46,599 bases of DNA from contig CAKSDT010000002.1 of assembly GCA_934446135.1 (NCBI GenBank), positions 1-46,599 of the forward strand, in the 5' to 3' direction. Below the pieces are notes generated by a model. That model saw only the letters and a program-made list of their open reading frames with translations, did no database searches and was not told the DNA's origin. The translations under genes and the position numbers were made by a program. The stretch comes from an uncultured Clostridia bacterium. Its GTDB lineage: Bacteria > Bacillota > Clostridia > RGIG6154. Shown in pieces: positions 1-8,842 of the stretch. Numbering within the stretch: position 1 is the first letter of the stretch; each line of letters begins with the position of its first letter.

Positions 1-555
1 ATAATAGGATATCTAAATAAATTCAGGGACGAGGGAAAAATTAAAAATATAGGTGTGTCGAATTGGAAAGCAGAGAGAATAGAAAAGGCAAATTCATATG
101 CAGAAAAGCACGGACTTGAAAAAATCACTTTCAGTCAGATAAAATACTCAATGGTTAAAACAAGTCCCGGTTACAAAGACGACCCTACTCTTGTTGAAAT
201 GAATGAAAGCGAATATGAAATATACAAAAAACTCGGTATTAAGGTTGCGGCATTTGCATCTCAGGGTAAAGGATTTTTTTCTAAATATCAAAACGGGGGA
301 GCAGACAGGCTTGATCAGAAAACGAGAGAAAGATATTTTTGCAATGAAAATATTAAGGGCTTTGAAAAGGCAAGGCATATTGCCGAGAAATATAATATAA
401 GCGTTGCCTCTGTTTGCCTCCTGTATCTTATTGAACAACCGTTTTTTGATGTAATGCCTATAATAGGGTGTAAAACCCTCGATCAACTTAAAAATACCCT
501 TTTGGGAACAGATGCAGTTTTGACGGAAAAAGACAGGGAATATCTTGTAAAATAG
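1..555 (+). CDS. Aldo/keto reductase, C-terminal part
   Basis: The reading frame is open from the first base of the window to a TAG at 553-555, so the N-terminus lies outside. The segment GKIKNIGVSNW near the start is the usual aldo/keto reductase strand-helix signature, and the end (PIIGCKTLDQLKNTL) matches the NADPH-binding C-terminal part of the family. Members reduce aldehydes or ketones with NADPH in the cytosol. The catalytic Asp-Tyr-Lys-His residues lie upstream of the visible part, so activity and substrate cannot be judged. A new promoter follows directly, so this gene probably ends its own transcription unit. Confidence 0.85.
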   Translation: MIGYLNKFRDEGKIKNIGVSNWKAERIEKANSYAEKHGLEKITFSQIKYSMVKTSPGYKDDPTLVEMNESEYEIYKKLGIKVAAFASQGKGFFSKYQNGGADRLDQKTRERYFCNENIKGFEKARHIAEKYNISVASVCLLYLIEQPFFDVMPIIGCKTLDQLKNTLLGTDAVLTEKDREYLVK

Positions 556-584
556 TTTACAAAAGGGGTTATTTGTGGTAAAAT
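556..584 (+). promoter_or_regulatory. Sigma-A promoter for the methyltransferase-ecf-truA-rho operon
   Basis: A -35 box TTTACA (556-561) and a -10 box TAAAAT (579-584) are separated by 17 bases. They start right after the stop of the aldo/keto reductase and 35 bases before the next start codon. Confidence 0.6.
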
Positions 585-618
585 ATCTTGATAAACTAAA
601 TTAAACGGTGATTGAAAA

Positions 619-1482
619 ATGATTTTGAGTGACGGTTGGAAAGATTATGAAATAATAGAAACTGGCAATGGACAGAAACTTGAAAGATGGGATAAATATG
701 TCCTTTTAAGACCTGACCCGCAGGTTATATGGAAAACCGAAATAAAAAGTACCGGTTTGGCTCACGGAATATATAACAGAAGCCGCTCAGGAGGCGGAAA
801 ATGGGATTTTAAAAGCAAACTTCCCGAGAGTTGGAATGTGTGTTATAAGGACTTAAAATTCAATGTAAGACCTACAGGATTTAAACATACGGGTCTTTTC
901 CCCGAACAGGCTGCGAACTGGGATTTTATAATAGATACGATAAAAAATTCCGGAAGGCAAGTTAAGGTTTTAAACCTTTTTGCATATACGGGCGGAGCAA
1001 CCGTTGCATCTCTTTACGGCGGTGCTTCGGTTTGCCATGTTGACGCCTCAAAAGGTATGGTTCAATGGGCAAAGGATAATGTTTCTCTATCAGGGCTTTC
1101 CCAAAAACCTGTAAGATACATAGTGGACGATGTTCTTAAATTTGTTTTAAGGGAGCAAAGAAGGGGAAATAAATATGACGCTGTTATAATGGATCCTCCG
1201 TCATACGGAAGAGGTCCTAACGGAGAAATATGGAAACTTGAGAACGAACTGTTTGGACTTGCAGAAGAATGTGTTAAAGTTTTGTCCGAAAAACCGTTGT
1301 TTTTTATTATAAATTCTTATACAACGGGACTTCAGGCTTCGGTTTTGAGCAATATTTTAAAACTTACTGCAGGAAAAACCAAAAAAATTAAAAGCATACA
1401 GGCAGATGAACTCGGAATTCCCGTGTCAAAACAGGAAATTGTTCTTCCGTGCGGTTCAACTGCAAGGTGTATATTCGGCTGA
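619..1482 (+). CDS. Class I SAM-dependent rRNA methyltransferase, RlmI/RlmK-like
   Basis: A 287-residue protein with a Rossmann methyltransferase core: LNLFAYTGGATVASL (SAM loop, about residues 114-128), an acidic strand ending VDASKG, and the catalytic-type motif DPPSYGRG (about 192-199). The context LFPEQAANWDFI upstream of the core is typical of the RlmI-like 23S rRNA cytosine methyltransferase group. It lacks an obvious N-terminal PUA domain and is shorter than E. coli RlmI (about 396 residues), so the exact RNA target is uncertain. It is the first gene of the operon and is followed by ecfA1 after only 26 bases. Confidence 0.75.
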   Translation: MILSDGWKDYEIIETGNGQKLERWDKYVLLRPDPQVIWKTEIKSTGLAHGIYNRSRSGGGKWDFKSKLPESWNVCYKDLKFNVRPTGFKHTGLFPEQAANWDFIIDTIKNSGRQVKVLNLFAYTGGATVASLYGGASVCHVDASKGMVQWAKDNVSLSGLSQKPVRYIVDDVLKFVLREQRRGNKYDAVIMDPPSYGRGPNGEIWKLENELFGLAEECVKVLSEKPLFFIINSYTTGLQASVLSNILKLTAGKTKKIKSIQADELGIPVSKQEIVLPCGSTARCIFG

Positions 1483-1508
1483 TAAAAAACATCAAGGGGG
1501 TGCGGATT

Positions 1509-2342
1509 TTGATAAAAACCGAGAATTTAATATATTCATATGAATATGAACAGGAAAGCACAACAGTGCTTAACAGTATTGATATTGAAATAAAAAAGGG
1601 GAGTTTTGTTTCAATATTGGGACATAACGGTTCCGGAAAATCCACACTTGTTAAGACATTTAATGCAATTTATATTCCGAAATCGGGAACTGTTACAGTT
1701 GACGGAATGGATACCAAAGATGAGGATAAGACTTTTGATATACGCAAAAAAGTAGGAATGGTTTTTCAAAATCCCGATAATCAGATTGTTGCAACCATAG
1801 TTGAAGAAGATGTGGCTTTCGGCCCTGAAAATTTGGGAATAGAAAGCAGCGAAATAAGAAAAAGGGTTGATGAGGCACTAAATATTGTGGATATGAGGGC
1901 ATATGCCTCTAATGCTCCGCATCATTTGTCGGGCGGGCAAAAACAAAGAATTGCAATAGCAGGAATTATTGCGATGAGTCCCGAATACATAGTGCTTGAC
2001 GAATCTACGGCAATGCTTGACCCCAAAGGGAGAAAAGATGTAATAAATACTGTTAAGAAGTTAAACAAAGATTACGGTATGACTGTTATATTAATAACGC
2101 ATTATATGGAAGAAGCTGCACTTTCTGACAGAATTATTGTTCTTGAAAGCGGGAAAGTCGTGTCGGACGGAACTCCGAAAGAAGTTTTTGCCGATGCAGA
2201 CAAAATGAAGCAATTGAAACTTGGAGTTCCTCAGGCATCGGAACTTTCATTTGAACTTAATAAACTTGGAATTAAAATGCCTGTCGTACTTTCGGCAGAG
2301 GAGTTTTTAGAGGAATTTTCAAAAGTTGCAGGTGGAAAATGA
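1509..2342 (+). CDS. ecfA1: Energy-coupling factor transporter ATPase EcfA1
   Basis: Cytosolic ATPase of an ECF vitamin/micronutrient importer; with EcfA2 and EcfT it powers several separate substrate-binding S proteins. Visible motifs are Walker A GHNGSGKST, signature LSGGQKQ and Walker B with LDESTAMLDP, the Ser/Thr after Glu being usual for the A1 subunit. I place the start at TTG 1509, giving 277 residues: AAGGGGGT lies just upstream and the protein then begins IKTENLIYSYEY, as homologues do. An ATG at 1449 in the same frame would overlap the preceding gene and add 20 unrelated residues. The end overlaps ecfA2 (ATGA). Confidence 0.9.
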   Translation: MIKTENLIYSYEYEQESTTVLNSIDIEIKKGSFVSILGHNGSGKSTLVKTFNAIYIPKSGTVTVDGMDTKDEDKTFDIRKKVGMVFQNPDNQIVATIVEEDVAFGPENLGIESSEIRKRVDEALNIVDMRAYASNAPHHLSGGQKQRIAIAGIIAMSPEYIVLDESTAMLDPKGRKDVINTVKKLNKDYGMTVILITHYMEEAALSDRIIVLESGKVVSDGTPKEVFADADKMKQLKLGVPQASELSFELNKLGIKMPVVLSAEEFLEEFSKVAGGK

Positions 2343-3199
2343 GTATTGAAATCAAGGATTTAACTTACATTTATAATAAAAACGGACCGTACGAAAAAAC
2401 GGCACTTGATAATATAAGTCTTACAGTGGCAGACGGAGAGTTTGTGGGAATTATAGGTCACACAGGTTCGGGAAAGTCTACTTTAATTCAGCACTTTAAC
2501 GGAATTATGAAGCCTACGGCCGGAACTGTTTTGGTGGATGGAGAAGATATTTTCAAAAAAGGTGTATCCCTTAAAAATATAAGGAAAAAGGTCGGACTTG
2601 TGTTTCAGTATCCCGAATATCAACTTTTTGAAGAAACTGTTTATAAGGATGTTGCATACGGCCTTAAAAACTATGGAGTTCCGCAGGGAAAACACGGCGA
2701 ACTCGTGAAAAATGCAATAAAAAGTGTCGGACTTTCGGAAGATGTTCTTGATAAATCTCCGTTTGAACTTTCCGGCGGACAAAAAAGGAGAGTTGCAATT
2801 GCGGGGGTTATAGTAATGCAGCCTAAAATCCTTGTTTTAGATGAACCTGCGGCGGGGCTTGACCCATTCGGAAGACAACAGATTTTAGAAGAAATAAAAA
2901 GACTTCACGACGAGCAGAATATAACTGTAATTTTAGTTTCGCACAGTATGGAAGATATTGCACTTTATGCGGACAGAATAGTTGTTTTGGATAAAGGAAG
3001 AATTTATATGGACGGCAGTCCGGCAAAAGTTTTTTCAAATCAGGATAAACTTTTGGATGCCGGTCTTGATATACCTGAGATACTTAAAATACTTAATGAA
3101 CTTAAAAACAGGGGATTTTGTATTCCCGATGATATATTTAGTGTGAAAGATGCCGCAATGGCTATATACAAGAGTTTAAAAGAGGGAAAAAATGCTTGA
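2339..3199 (+). CDS. ecfA2: Energy-coupling factor transporter ATPase EcfA2
   Basis: A 286-residue ABC ATPase, partner of EcfA1 in the ECF motor. Walker A is GHTGSGKST, the signature LSGGQKRR, and Walker B LVLDEPAAGLDP, with SHSMED as the switch histidine region. The start overlaps the ecfA1 stop by four bases and the end overlaps ecfT by eight, which points to translational coupling and fixed stoichiometry. No S component gene is seen in the window, as expected for a group II ECF system whose S proteins are encoded elsewhere. Confidence 0.92.
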   Translation: MSIEIKDLTYIYNKNGPYEKTALDNISLTVADGEFVGIIGHTGSGKSTLIQHFNGIMKPTAGTVLVDGEDIFKKGVSLKNIRKKVGLVFQYPEYQLFEETVYKDVAYGLKNYGVPQGKHGELVKNAIKSVGLSEDVLDKSPFELSGGQKRRVAIAGVIVMQPKILVLDEPAAGLDPFGRQQILEEIKRLHDEQNITVILVSHSMEDIALYADRIVVLDKGRIYMDGSPAKVFSNQDKLLDAGLDIPEILKILNELKNRGFCIPDDIFSVKDAAMAIYKSLKEGKNA

Positions 3200-3989
3200 T
3201 ATTACTTTAGGACAATATTTTCCGTCAGGGTCGGTGATACATAAACTTGACCCCAGAGTGAAAATTATACTTACCATATTTTTGACCGTTGTACTTTTTA
3301 TGTGTAAAAGTGCATATTCTTACGCTGCGGTTTTTTTGTTTATTGCAGTTGTAATAATTATATCAAAAGTACCTTTTTCATTTGTGTTAAAGGGCATAAG
3401 ACCCGTGATTTTTATTTCTGTTTTTACGGCAATAGTTAATTTGTTTTTGACAGACGGAACAGTTTTATTTAAAATAGGATTCGTAACTGCAACTTATGAG
3501 GGACTTTTTATGGCGGTTAAAATGGTTGTAAGACTGGTACTGCTTGTCACCATAACATCAATTCTTACTTTGACAACTTCTCCTATTATGCTTACTGACG
3601 GGCTTGAAAAATTGATGTCGCCTCTTGCAAGATTTAAGTTTCCTGCACACGAAATTGCAATGATGATGACTATCGCTTTGAGATTTATTCCAACACTTTT
3701 GGAGGAAACGGATAAAATCATTAAAGCACAGAGTGCAAGGGGTGCAGACTTCACATCGGGAAATATTATGGATAAGGCAAGGGCTATGATTCCTATTTTG
3801 ATACCGCTTTTTATAAATGCTTTTAAAAGAGCAGATGAACTTGCGGTTGCAATGGAATGCAGATGTTACAGAGGCGGAGAGGGAAGAACAAGAATGAAAG
3901 TTTTAAAACTTTCATTAAAAGATTATGTTTCCGCCGCAGTTAATTTGTGCGTTCTTGCTTTAATACTATTTTTAAATACGGTGGCTTAA
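3192..3989 (+). CDS. ecfT: ECF transporter transmembrane protein EcfT
   Basis: A 265-residue membrane scaffold of the ECF transporter. It has several hydrophobic segments in the N-terminal 130 residues and one at the very C-terminus. The two Ala/Cys-Arg-Gly type coupling motifs that contact the ATPases are visible as SARGADF and CRCYRGGEGRT in the C-terminal cytosolic region. It follows ecfA2 with an eight-base overlap and is one base from truA. Confidence 0.92.
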   Translation: MLDITLGQYFPSGSVIHKLDPRVKIILTIFLTVVLFMCKSAYSYAAVFLFIAVVIIISKVPFSFVLKGIRPVIFISVFTAIVNLFLTDGTVLFKIGFVTATYEGLFMAVKMVVRLVLLVTITSILTLTTSPIMLTDGLEKLMSPLARFKFPAHEIAMMMTIALRFIPTLLEETDKIIKAQSARGADFTSGNIMDKARAMIPILIPLFINAFKRADELAVAMECRCYRGGEGRTRMKVLKLSLKDYVSAAVNLCVLALILFLNTVA

Positions 3990-3990
3990 T

Positions 3991-4746
3991 ATGAGAAATA
4001 TAGGTTTAATTCTTTCGTACGACGGTTCCGATTATTTTGGATTTCAGAGGCAAAACGGTTTTATAACCATTCAGGAAGAACTTGAGAATGCCATTGAAAA
4101 AGTTACAAAGGAATATTCTGTTATTTACGGCTGCGGGAGAACTGATGCAAAGGTTCATGCAAAAAAGTATCTTTGTTCTTTTAAAACAAACTGCCGTATA
4201 CCGGCAAATAATATTCCTGTTGCATTAAACACAAGGCTTCCCGATGATATTGTGGTTTATGAAGCGTTTGACGCACCGCCGGAATTCAACGGAAGGTTTT
4301 CGGTTACAGAGAAAACATATAGGTATGTTATTAGTGTTTCCGAGTTTCCCGACCCGTTTTTGAGAAACTATGTATGGCATTTTACATATAAAAACATAGA
4401 TGTCGGAAAAATGAAAGAGGCTGCGGAGTTTATAAAGGGAAAACACGATTTTGTGTGTTTTATGGCATCGGGAGGACAGGTTAAAACAACAGTAAGAACG
4501 GTGAAGGATTTAAAGATTGGGAAAAAGGATAATTTTATTTATATAGATATAACGGCGGATGGCTTTTTGTATAATATGGTAAGAATCATTACAGGCACGC
4601 TCTGCTATGCGGGAATCGGAAAACTAAGTCCCGCTGATGTTAAAAACATTATAGAAAGTAAAGACAGGACAGGGGCAGGTATTACCGCACCGCCCGAAGG
4701 ACTTTATTTACTTGATGTAAAATACGGTGATATAAATGAAAAATAA
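3991..4746 (+). CDS. truA: tRNA pseudouridine(38-40) synthase TruA
   Basis: A 251-residue enzyme converting uridine to pseudouridine at positions 38-40 of the tRNA anticodon arm. The catalytic aspartate lies in GCGRTDAKVHA (about residues 46-56), and the family segments YDGSDYFGFQRQ near the start and GFLYNMVRI near the end are present. Placement after ecfT is a widespread arrangement in Firmicutes. Its end overlaps the next gene by 11 bases. Confidence 0.93.
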   Translation: MRNIGLILSYDGSDYFGFQRQNGFITIQEELENAIEKVTKEYSVIYGCGRTDAKVHAKKYLCSFKTNCRIPANNIPVALNTRLPDDIVVYEAFDAPPEFNGRFSVTEKTYRYVISVSEFPDPFLRNYVWHFTYKNIDVGKMKEAAEFIKGKHDFVCFMASGGQVKTTVRTVKDLKIGKKDNFIYIDITADGFLYNMVRIITGTLCYAGIGKLSPADVKNIIESKDRTGAGITAPPEGLYLLDVKYGDINEK

Positions 4747-5866
4747 AATTGAAGAACTAAGAAAATTTATAATTAAGAATCCCCGAAAATCACTTGCATT
4801 GGCAATTGTGATTGTACTTATTATAACTTTAATATTAAACTTTAGAATTATATTGGGCACTAAAATTGATATTTACTCACCTTCATTTTCTGCCGAACCG
4901 GGAAAATCCGATTATGTTTCTTATAAAAACGGTGCAGTGTGTGCCGTAAATGACGGAATATATATGGTTGACACAAAGGGAAATAAAAAGTGGAATGTCA
5001 AAACGGGACTTCTTTCGCCCTTTGTGAATGTGTGCGGTGATTATATTATTGCGGCAGACACGGAGGGGACATCGGCGGCTGTAATTAAAAACGGAAGTTT
5101 GGTGTATAATATAAAACTTTCGGCACCGGCGTATTATTCTGATGTAAACAAAAACGGATACAGCATAATAGTGACCGGTGAGGCAGGATATAAATCTCTC
5201 GTTAATGTATATAACAAAAAGGGTGAAAACATATACCAGTGGTATTCAGGAGAGTGGAACATAACTGATGCCGTAATATCAGATGATAACAAACATATAG
5301 CAGTTTCGGGAATTGATATTTCGGGAAATGCAGTAAAAACGGTTGTCCAGATTTTTGATATAAGAAAAGAAGAACCTATGGGTACTTTTACCGCGGACGG
5401 AACACTTTGTTACAAACTTTGTTATACTGACTCGGGTATTGTAATGCTTACGGGGGACAAAGCGTACTGTCTTGACAAAAAAGGAAAAATAAAGCGGGAA
5501 TATTCATTCTCCGGCAAGAAAATAACTGCGTATGATTTTAATGATAAAGATAAAATGGCAGTTGCTTATACAAAGGCGGATGTAAAAGAAAGTGCAAATT
5601 TTGTTGTAGTTTTTTCATCGGGACTGAGAAGAAAGACCGAACGAAAGACAGATTTTGCCGTTAAAAGCGTGGACTGCACGAAAAGCAGAATTTTGTGTTC
5701 GGGCAGCGGAAGAATTAAAATAATCGAAAATATCGGCATACCGTCGCTTGATGTTAAAACCGATAAGGATTTGAGTTATATAAGGCTTGTCGGAAACGGC
5801 AAGGCAATTCTGTCATTTTCGGACAGGTACGCCAATATATATAAAATAAAGAACGGGAGATGGTAA
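4736..5866 (+). CDS. Membrane-anchored beta-propeller-like protein, DUF5711 type
   Basis: A 376-residue protein with a short basic cytosolic N-terminus, one membrane helix (about residues 17-38) and a large extracytoplasmic part built of repeated short strands, many ending in VYNKKGENIY- or IFDIRKEE-like units that resemble a WD40/PQQ propeller. It resembles the DUF5711 family of Clostridia, whose function is unknown. It overlaps truA by 11 bases and is three bases from the CvpA-like gene, so the three are co-transcribed. No catalytic residues are apparent; a scaffold or sensor role at the cell surface is only a guess. Confidence 0.65.
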   Translation: MKNKIEELRKFIIKNPRKSLALAIVIVLIITLILNFRIILGTKIDIYSPSFSAEPGKSDYVSYKNGAVCAVNDGIYMVDTKGNKKWNVKTGLLSPFVNVCGDYIIAADTEGTSAAVIKNGSLVYNIKLSAPAYYSDVNKNGYSIIVTGEAGYKSLVNVYNKKGENIYQWYSGEWNITDAVISDDNKHIAVSGIDISGNAVKTVVQIFDIRKEEPMGTFTADGTLCYKLCYTDSGIVMLTGDKAYCLDKKGKIKREYSFSGKKITAYDFNDKDKMAVAYTKADVKESANFVVVFSSGLRRKTERKTDFAVKSVDCTKSRILCSGSGRIKIIENIGIPSLDVKTDKDLSYIRLVGNGKAILSFSDRYANIYKIKNGRW

Positions 5867-5869
5867 AAT

Positions 5870-6487
5870 ATGATTTCAGATGTATTTGTAATACTTATAA
5901 TTGCACTTTGCACATACTTTGGCTATAAAAAAGGTATATTGTGTACCTTGATCAATATTGTTTCATATCTTGCATCTTTAATACTTTCTGCAGTTATTAT
6001 AAAGCCGGTGAATTATTTTGTGAGAAACCTCACGTTTATTGAGAGTATTAATAAGTCAATGAATGACAAGATAGTGTCATCGTTATCTGAAAAGACTGAA
6101 GGTGTGCCTCTGTTTTTAAAAGGTGCAGCATCGGACGGGGTCGTTAAAGTATCTGAATCACTTGCAGAAACACTTACAAAAGGTGTAGTATACATACTCT
6201 GTGCAGTTATAGTGTTTTTTATAATCAAACTTTTTGTGGGAATAACACGCAAAACTGCAAAGGCTGCAAGAGGTACCCTTTTGGTAGGAGGGGCAGACAG
6301 ATTTTTAGGACTTATCGGGGGAGCGGCAGGCGGATTTTTACTTGTTTCGCTTTTGTTTGTGTTGGCGATATTGTTTCTGCCGCAGCCTAAACTTAATATT
6401 TTAAGTCAAAATATATCAAATTCCGTAATTGCAAAATCTTTTTATGAGAACAACTTTATTATGAATTTGATTGTTAAATACTTATGA
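5870..6487 (+). CDS. CvpA family membrane protein
   Basis: A 205-residue protein with about four membrane segments (roughly residues 1-20, 25-47, 90-115 and 140-165) in the arrangement of the CvpA/colicin V production family. The segment GGADRFLGLIGGAAGG before the last helix is the typical family loop. Family members affect envelope or secretion processes, but the molecular role is not established. It sits between the propeller-like membrane protein and rho in the same operon. Confidence 0.8.
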   Translation: MISDVFVILIIALCTYFGYKKGILCTLINIVSYLASLILSAVIIKPVNYFVRNLTFIESINKSMNDKIVSSLSEKTEGVPLFLKGAASDGVVKVSESLAETLTKGVVYILCAVIVFFIIKLFVGITRKTAKAARGTLLVGGADRFLGLIGGAAGGFLLVSLLFVLAILFLPQPKLNILSQNISNSVIAKSFYENNFIMNLIVKYL

Positions 6488-6495
6488 GGTGAACA

Positions 6496-7782
6496 ATGGA
6501 TATAGAAAATAAAACTCTTGCACAGTTGCAGGAAATAGCAAAATCACTCGGAATTAAATCGTATTCAAAGTATAAAAAAGCGGATCTTGCCGTGTTAATA
6601 CTTGAAATGGCTGCAGAAACCGAGGTGAAGGACGAACCTGAGCATGATGAAACTGAAAAAACCCCCGATAGTGAAAAGCAAGAAGTTTCGGGCGTGTTGG
6701 AGGTGCTTCAGGACGGATACGGATTTTTGAGAGGTCCTAATTATCTTTCAACCAATATGGATGTTTATGTTTCCATAAACCAGATAAAAAGGTTCAGGCT
6801 TAAAACAGGCGATAAAATCGCAGGTATCGCAAGAAATCCTAAAGGTGCCGGCGAAAAATCAAGACAATTGATATATGTTTCAAGTGTGAACGGAGATGAG
6901 CCGTATAAAGCGGCAAGAAGATGTCCGTTTGAGTATCTTGTTCCTGTTTATCCGGACAAGAGGATAAAACTTGAAACTTCGACAACAGATTATGCAATGC
7001 GTCTTATAGATTTAATTGCACCGTTGGGAAGAGGACAGAGAGGGCTGATTGTCGCACCGCCAAAAGCGGGCAAAACAACACTTCTTAAAAATATAGCACA
7101 CTCTGTTTCGGAAAATGCCCCGGACGCTGAACTTATAGTCTTGCTTATAGATGAAAGACCTGAGGAAGTTACCGATATGCAAAAATGTATAAAAGGCGAT
7201 GTTATTTATTCAACATTTGACGAACAGCCCGAGCATCACATTAAAGTTGCTGAAATGGTGCTTGAAAGGGCACAGAGAATTGCAGAACAGAAGAAGGATG
7301 TTGTAATACTTTTGGATTCGCTCACAAGACTTGCAAGGTCATACAACATTGTAAACCCGTCATCAGGAAAGACTTTATCCGGAGGACTTGATCCTAATTC
7401 GCTTTACAAACCCAAAAAGTTTTTCGGTGCTGCAAGAAATATTGAAAACGGCGGAAGTATTACAATTCTTGCAACTGCACTTGTTGAAACGGGAAGCAGA
7501 ATGGATGATGTCATTTTTGAAGAATTCAAGGGAACGGGCAATATGGAAGTTCATCTTGACCGAAAACTTCAGGAAAGAAGAATATTCCCGGCAATAGATG
7601 TAACAAAGTCGGGAACGAGGAAAGAAGAATTATTGGTTGACAAGGACCAATTAGACGCAATGTATATTTTAAGAAGAAAATTCAGCGGTTCAAATTCTCA
7701 GGATTTTACAGAGAGGCTTATTTCTCTTGTTGTTTCAACCAAATCCAATAAGGAACTTATTGAAAAGTTGAAAAAGTTGTAA
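6496..7782 (+). CDS. rho: Transcription termination factor Rho
   Basis: A 428-residue RNA-dependent ATPase that ends transcription at untranslated RNA. It has an N-terminal SAP-like Rho_N helix domain (1-42), a charged linker, a cold-shock RNA-binding domain (about 58-130, GYGFLRG), and the hexamer ATPase core with Walker A PPKAGKTT, Walker B VVILLDSLTRLARSYN, the Q-loop and the R-loop region KSGTRKEELL. It is the last gene of the operon, with AGGTG just upstream of the ATG and a hairpin terminator right after. Confidence 0.96.
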   Translation: MDIENKTLAQLQEIAKSLGIKSYSKYKKADLAVLILEMAAETEVKDEPEHDETEKTPDSEKQEVSGVLEVLQDGYGFLRGPNYLSTNMDVYVSINQIKRFRLKTGDKIAGIARNPKGAGEKSRQLIYVSSVNGDEPYKAARRCPFEYLVPVYPDKRIKLETSTTDYAMRLIDLIAPLGRGQRGLIVAPPKAGKTTLLKNIAHSVSENAPDAELIVLLIDERPEEVTDMQKCIKGDVIYSTFDEQPEHHIKVAEMVLERAQRIAEQKKDVVILLDSLTRLARSYNIVNPSSGKTLSGGLDPNSLYKPKKFFGAARNIENGGSITILATALVETGSRMDDVIFEEFKGTGNMEVHLDRKLQERRIFPAIDVTKSGTRKEELLVDKDQLDAMYILRRKFSGSNSQDFTERLISLVVSTKSNKELIEKLKKL

Positions 7783-7789
7783 TAATAAA

Positions 7790-7829
7790 CCCCTATAGTG
7801 AATAAGATTTCACCGTAGGGGACTTTTTT
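7790..7829 (+). terminator. Intrinsic terminator after rho
   Basis: Inverted repeat: left arm 7790-7802 and right arm 7809-7821, 13 positions with one wobble and one mismatch, six-base loop, followed by six T. It ends the long plus-strand operon before the ylmC-type gene. Confidence 0.85.
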
Positions 7830-7848
7830 ATTTAAAGGAGAGATAAAT

Positions 7849-8094
7849 ATGCTTAAAGCGTCCGATTTCAGACAAAAAGAAGTAATTAATATTGAAGATG
7901 GGAAAAGACTCGGCTTTGTTTGCGATGTTGATATAGATATGGAAAAGGGAGTCTTAAATTCCATTGTAAATCCGGGAGGCGGAAAAGTGCTTGGAATATT
8001 CGGCGGCGATGATGACTATGTTATTCCTTGGAAACAAATAAGAACAATAGGCGATGATGTTATTCTTGTTGACTTTGTTATTCCCCATAAATAA
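7849..8094 (+). CDS. YlmC/YmxH family PRC-barrel protein
   Basis: An 81-residue protein that is essentially one PRC-barrel domain, with LGFVCDVDIDMEKG and the terminal DYVIPWKQIRTIGDDVILVD typical of the YlmC/YmxH family. In spore formers these genes are linked to sporulation, although their biochemical role is unclear. AAAGGAG lies eight bases before the ATG. The gene is separated from rho by a terminator, so it may have its own (perhaps sporulation-sigma) promoter; no clear sigma-A boxes are visible. Its 3' end overlaps the convergent queG-like gene by 17 bases. Confidence 0.85.
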   Translation: MLKASDFRQKEVINIEDGKRLGFVCDVDIDMEKGVLNSIVNPGGGKVLGIFGGDDDYVIPWKQIRTIGDDVILVDFVIPHK

Positions 8095-8842
8095 TTTCAT
8101 AGTTTCTTGCAAGTACGCCCCTGCCTCGCCATGAAAATGCACGGTTCTGATATTTTCTTTTGAATTCCCTGTTTGAAATGTTAAATATCATATCTTTTTC
8201 AATATTATATATTCTATTTTGATAAAACTCAGTAATAGGAGTCGTTACGAATTTATTCATAGGGCAGACAAGTTGGCATACATCACAGCCGAATACAAGG
8301 CCTCCCTTTTTTATAAGACTTGTTTCATAATCTGTAAGAGGTCCTTTTTTTTGGGTAAGATGGGAGATACAAACGCTGTAATCGTTTGTTTTAAGACAAT
8401 TTGACGGACAAGACTTTACGCATTTTCCGCAATTAAGGCATTTTCCGGGAATATTGTCTTTTTTGTTAAAAGCTATATCTGTCAGAATGTATCCGATAAA
8501 AACAAAACTTCCGTATTTCTCATTGATGAGGAGGTTGTTTTTTCCAATTACTCCAAGTCCGGCATTTCTTGCAACTTCTCTGTCATTGTAAGGACTTATA
8601 TCACTGTAACTGCCGAATGTGTGATAACCGTTTTCTAAGATGAAATTTTCAATCTTCGACAGATATTTTTTTAAAATTATATGATAATCTTCGGAATAAG
8701 TGTAAAGCGAAATATTTGAACCGTCTTTTTTTTCGGTATAGTACGGAAAAAGGCAAACTACGGCAGTTTTTCCGTCTAACTCCGTAAAACCTGTATATTC
8801 AATCCCGAGGGATTTGTTAAATGATATTATTTTTTCCATCAT
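8078..8842 (-). CDS. queG: Epoxyqueuosine reductase-like iron-sulfur protein (QueG family, short form)
   Basis: A 254-residue protein with the QueG/DUF1730 N-terminal fold (SYSDISPYNDREVARNAGLG) followed by two 4Fe-4S clusters with CLNCGKCVKSCP and GCDVCQLVCPMNK. QueG makes the last reduction of epoxyqueuosine to queuosine in tRNA, using cobalamin. The start at 8842 is chosen because GGAGAAG lies six bases upstream; the reading frame further upstream is the opposite-frame shadow of comF. It is much shorter than classical QueG (about 380 residues) and lacks the C-terminal HEAT-like region, so a related reductase remains possible. It overlaps comF by 26 bases. Confidence 0.7.
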   Translation of the reverse strand: MMEKIISFNKSLGIEYTGFTELDGKTAVVCLFPYYTEKKDGSNISLYTYSEDYHIILKKYLSKIENFILENGYHTFGSYSDISPYNDREVARNAGLGVIGKNNLLINEKYGSFVFIGYILTDIAFNKKDNIPGKCLNCGKCVKSCPSNCLKTNDYSVCISHLTQKKGPLTDYETSLIKKGGLVFGCDVCQLVCPMNKFVTTPITEFYQNRIYNIEKDMIFNISNREFKRKYQNRAFSWRGRGVLARNYEIIYGE

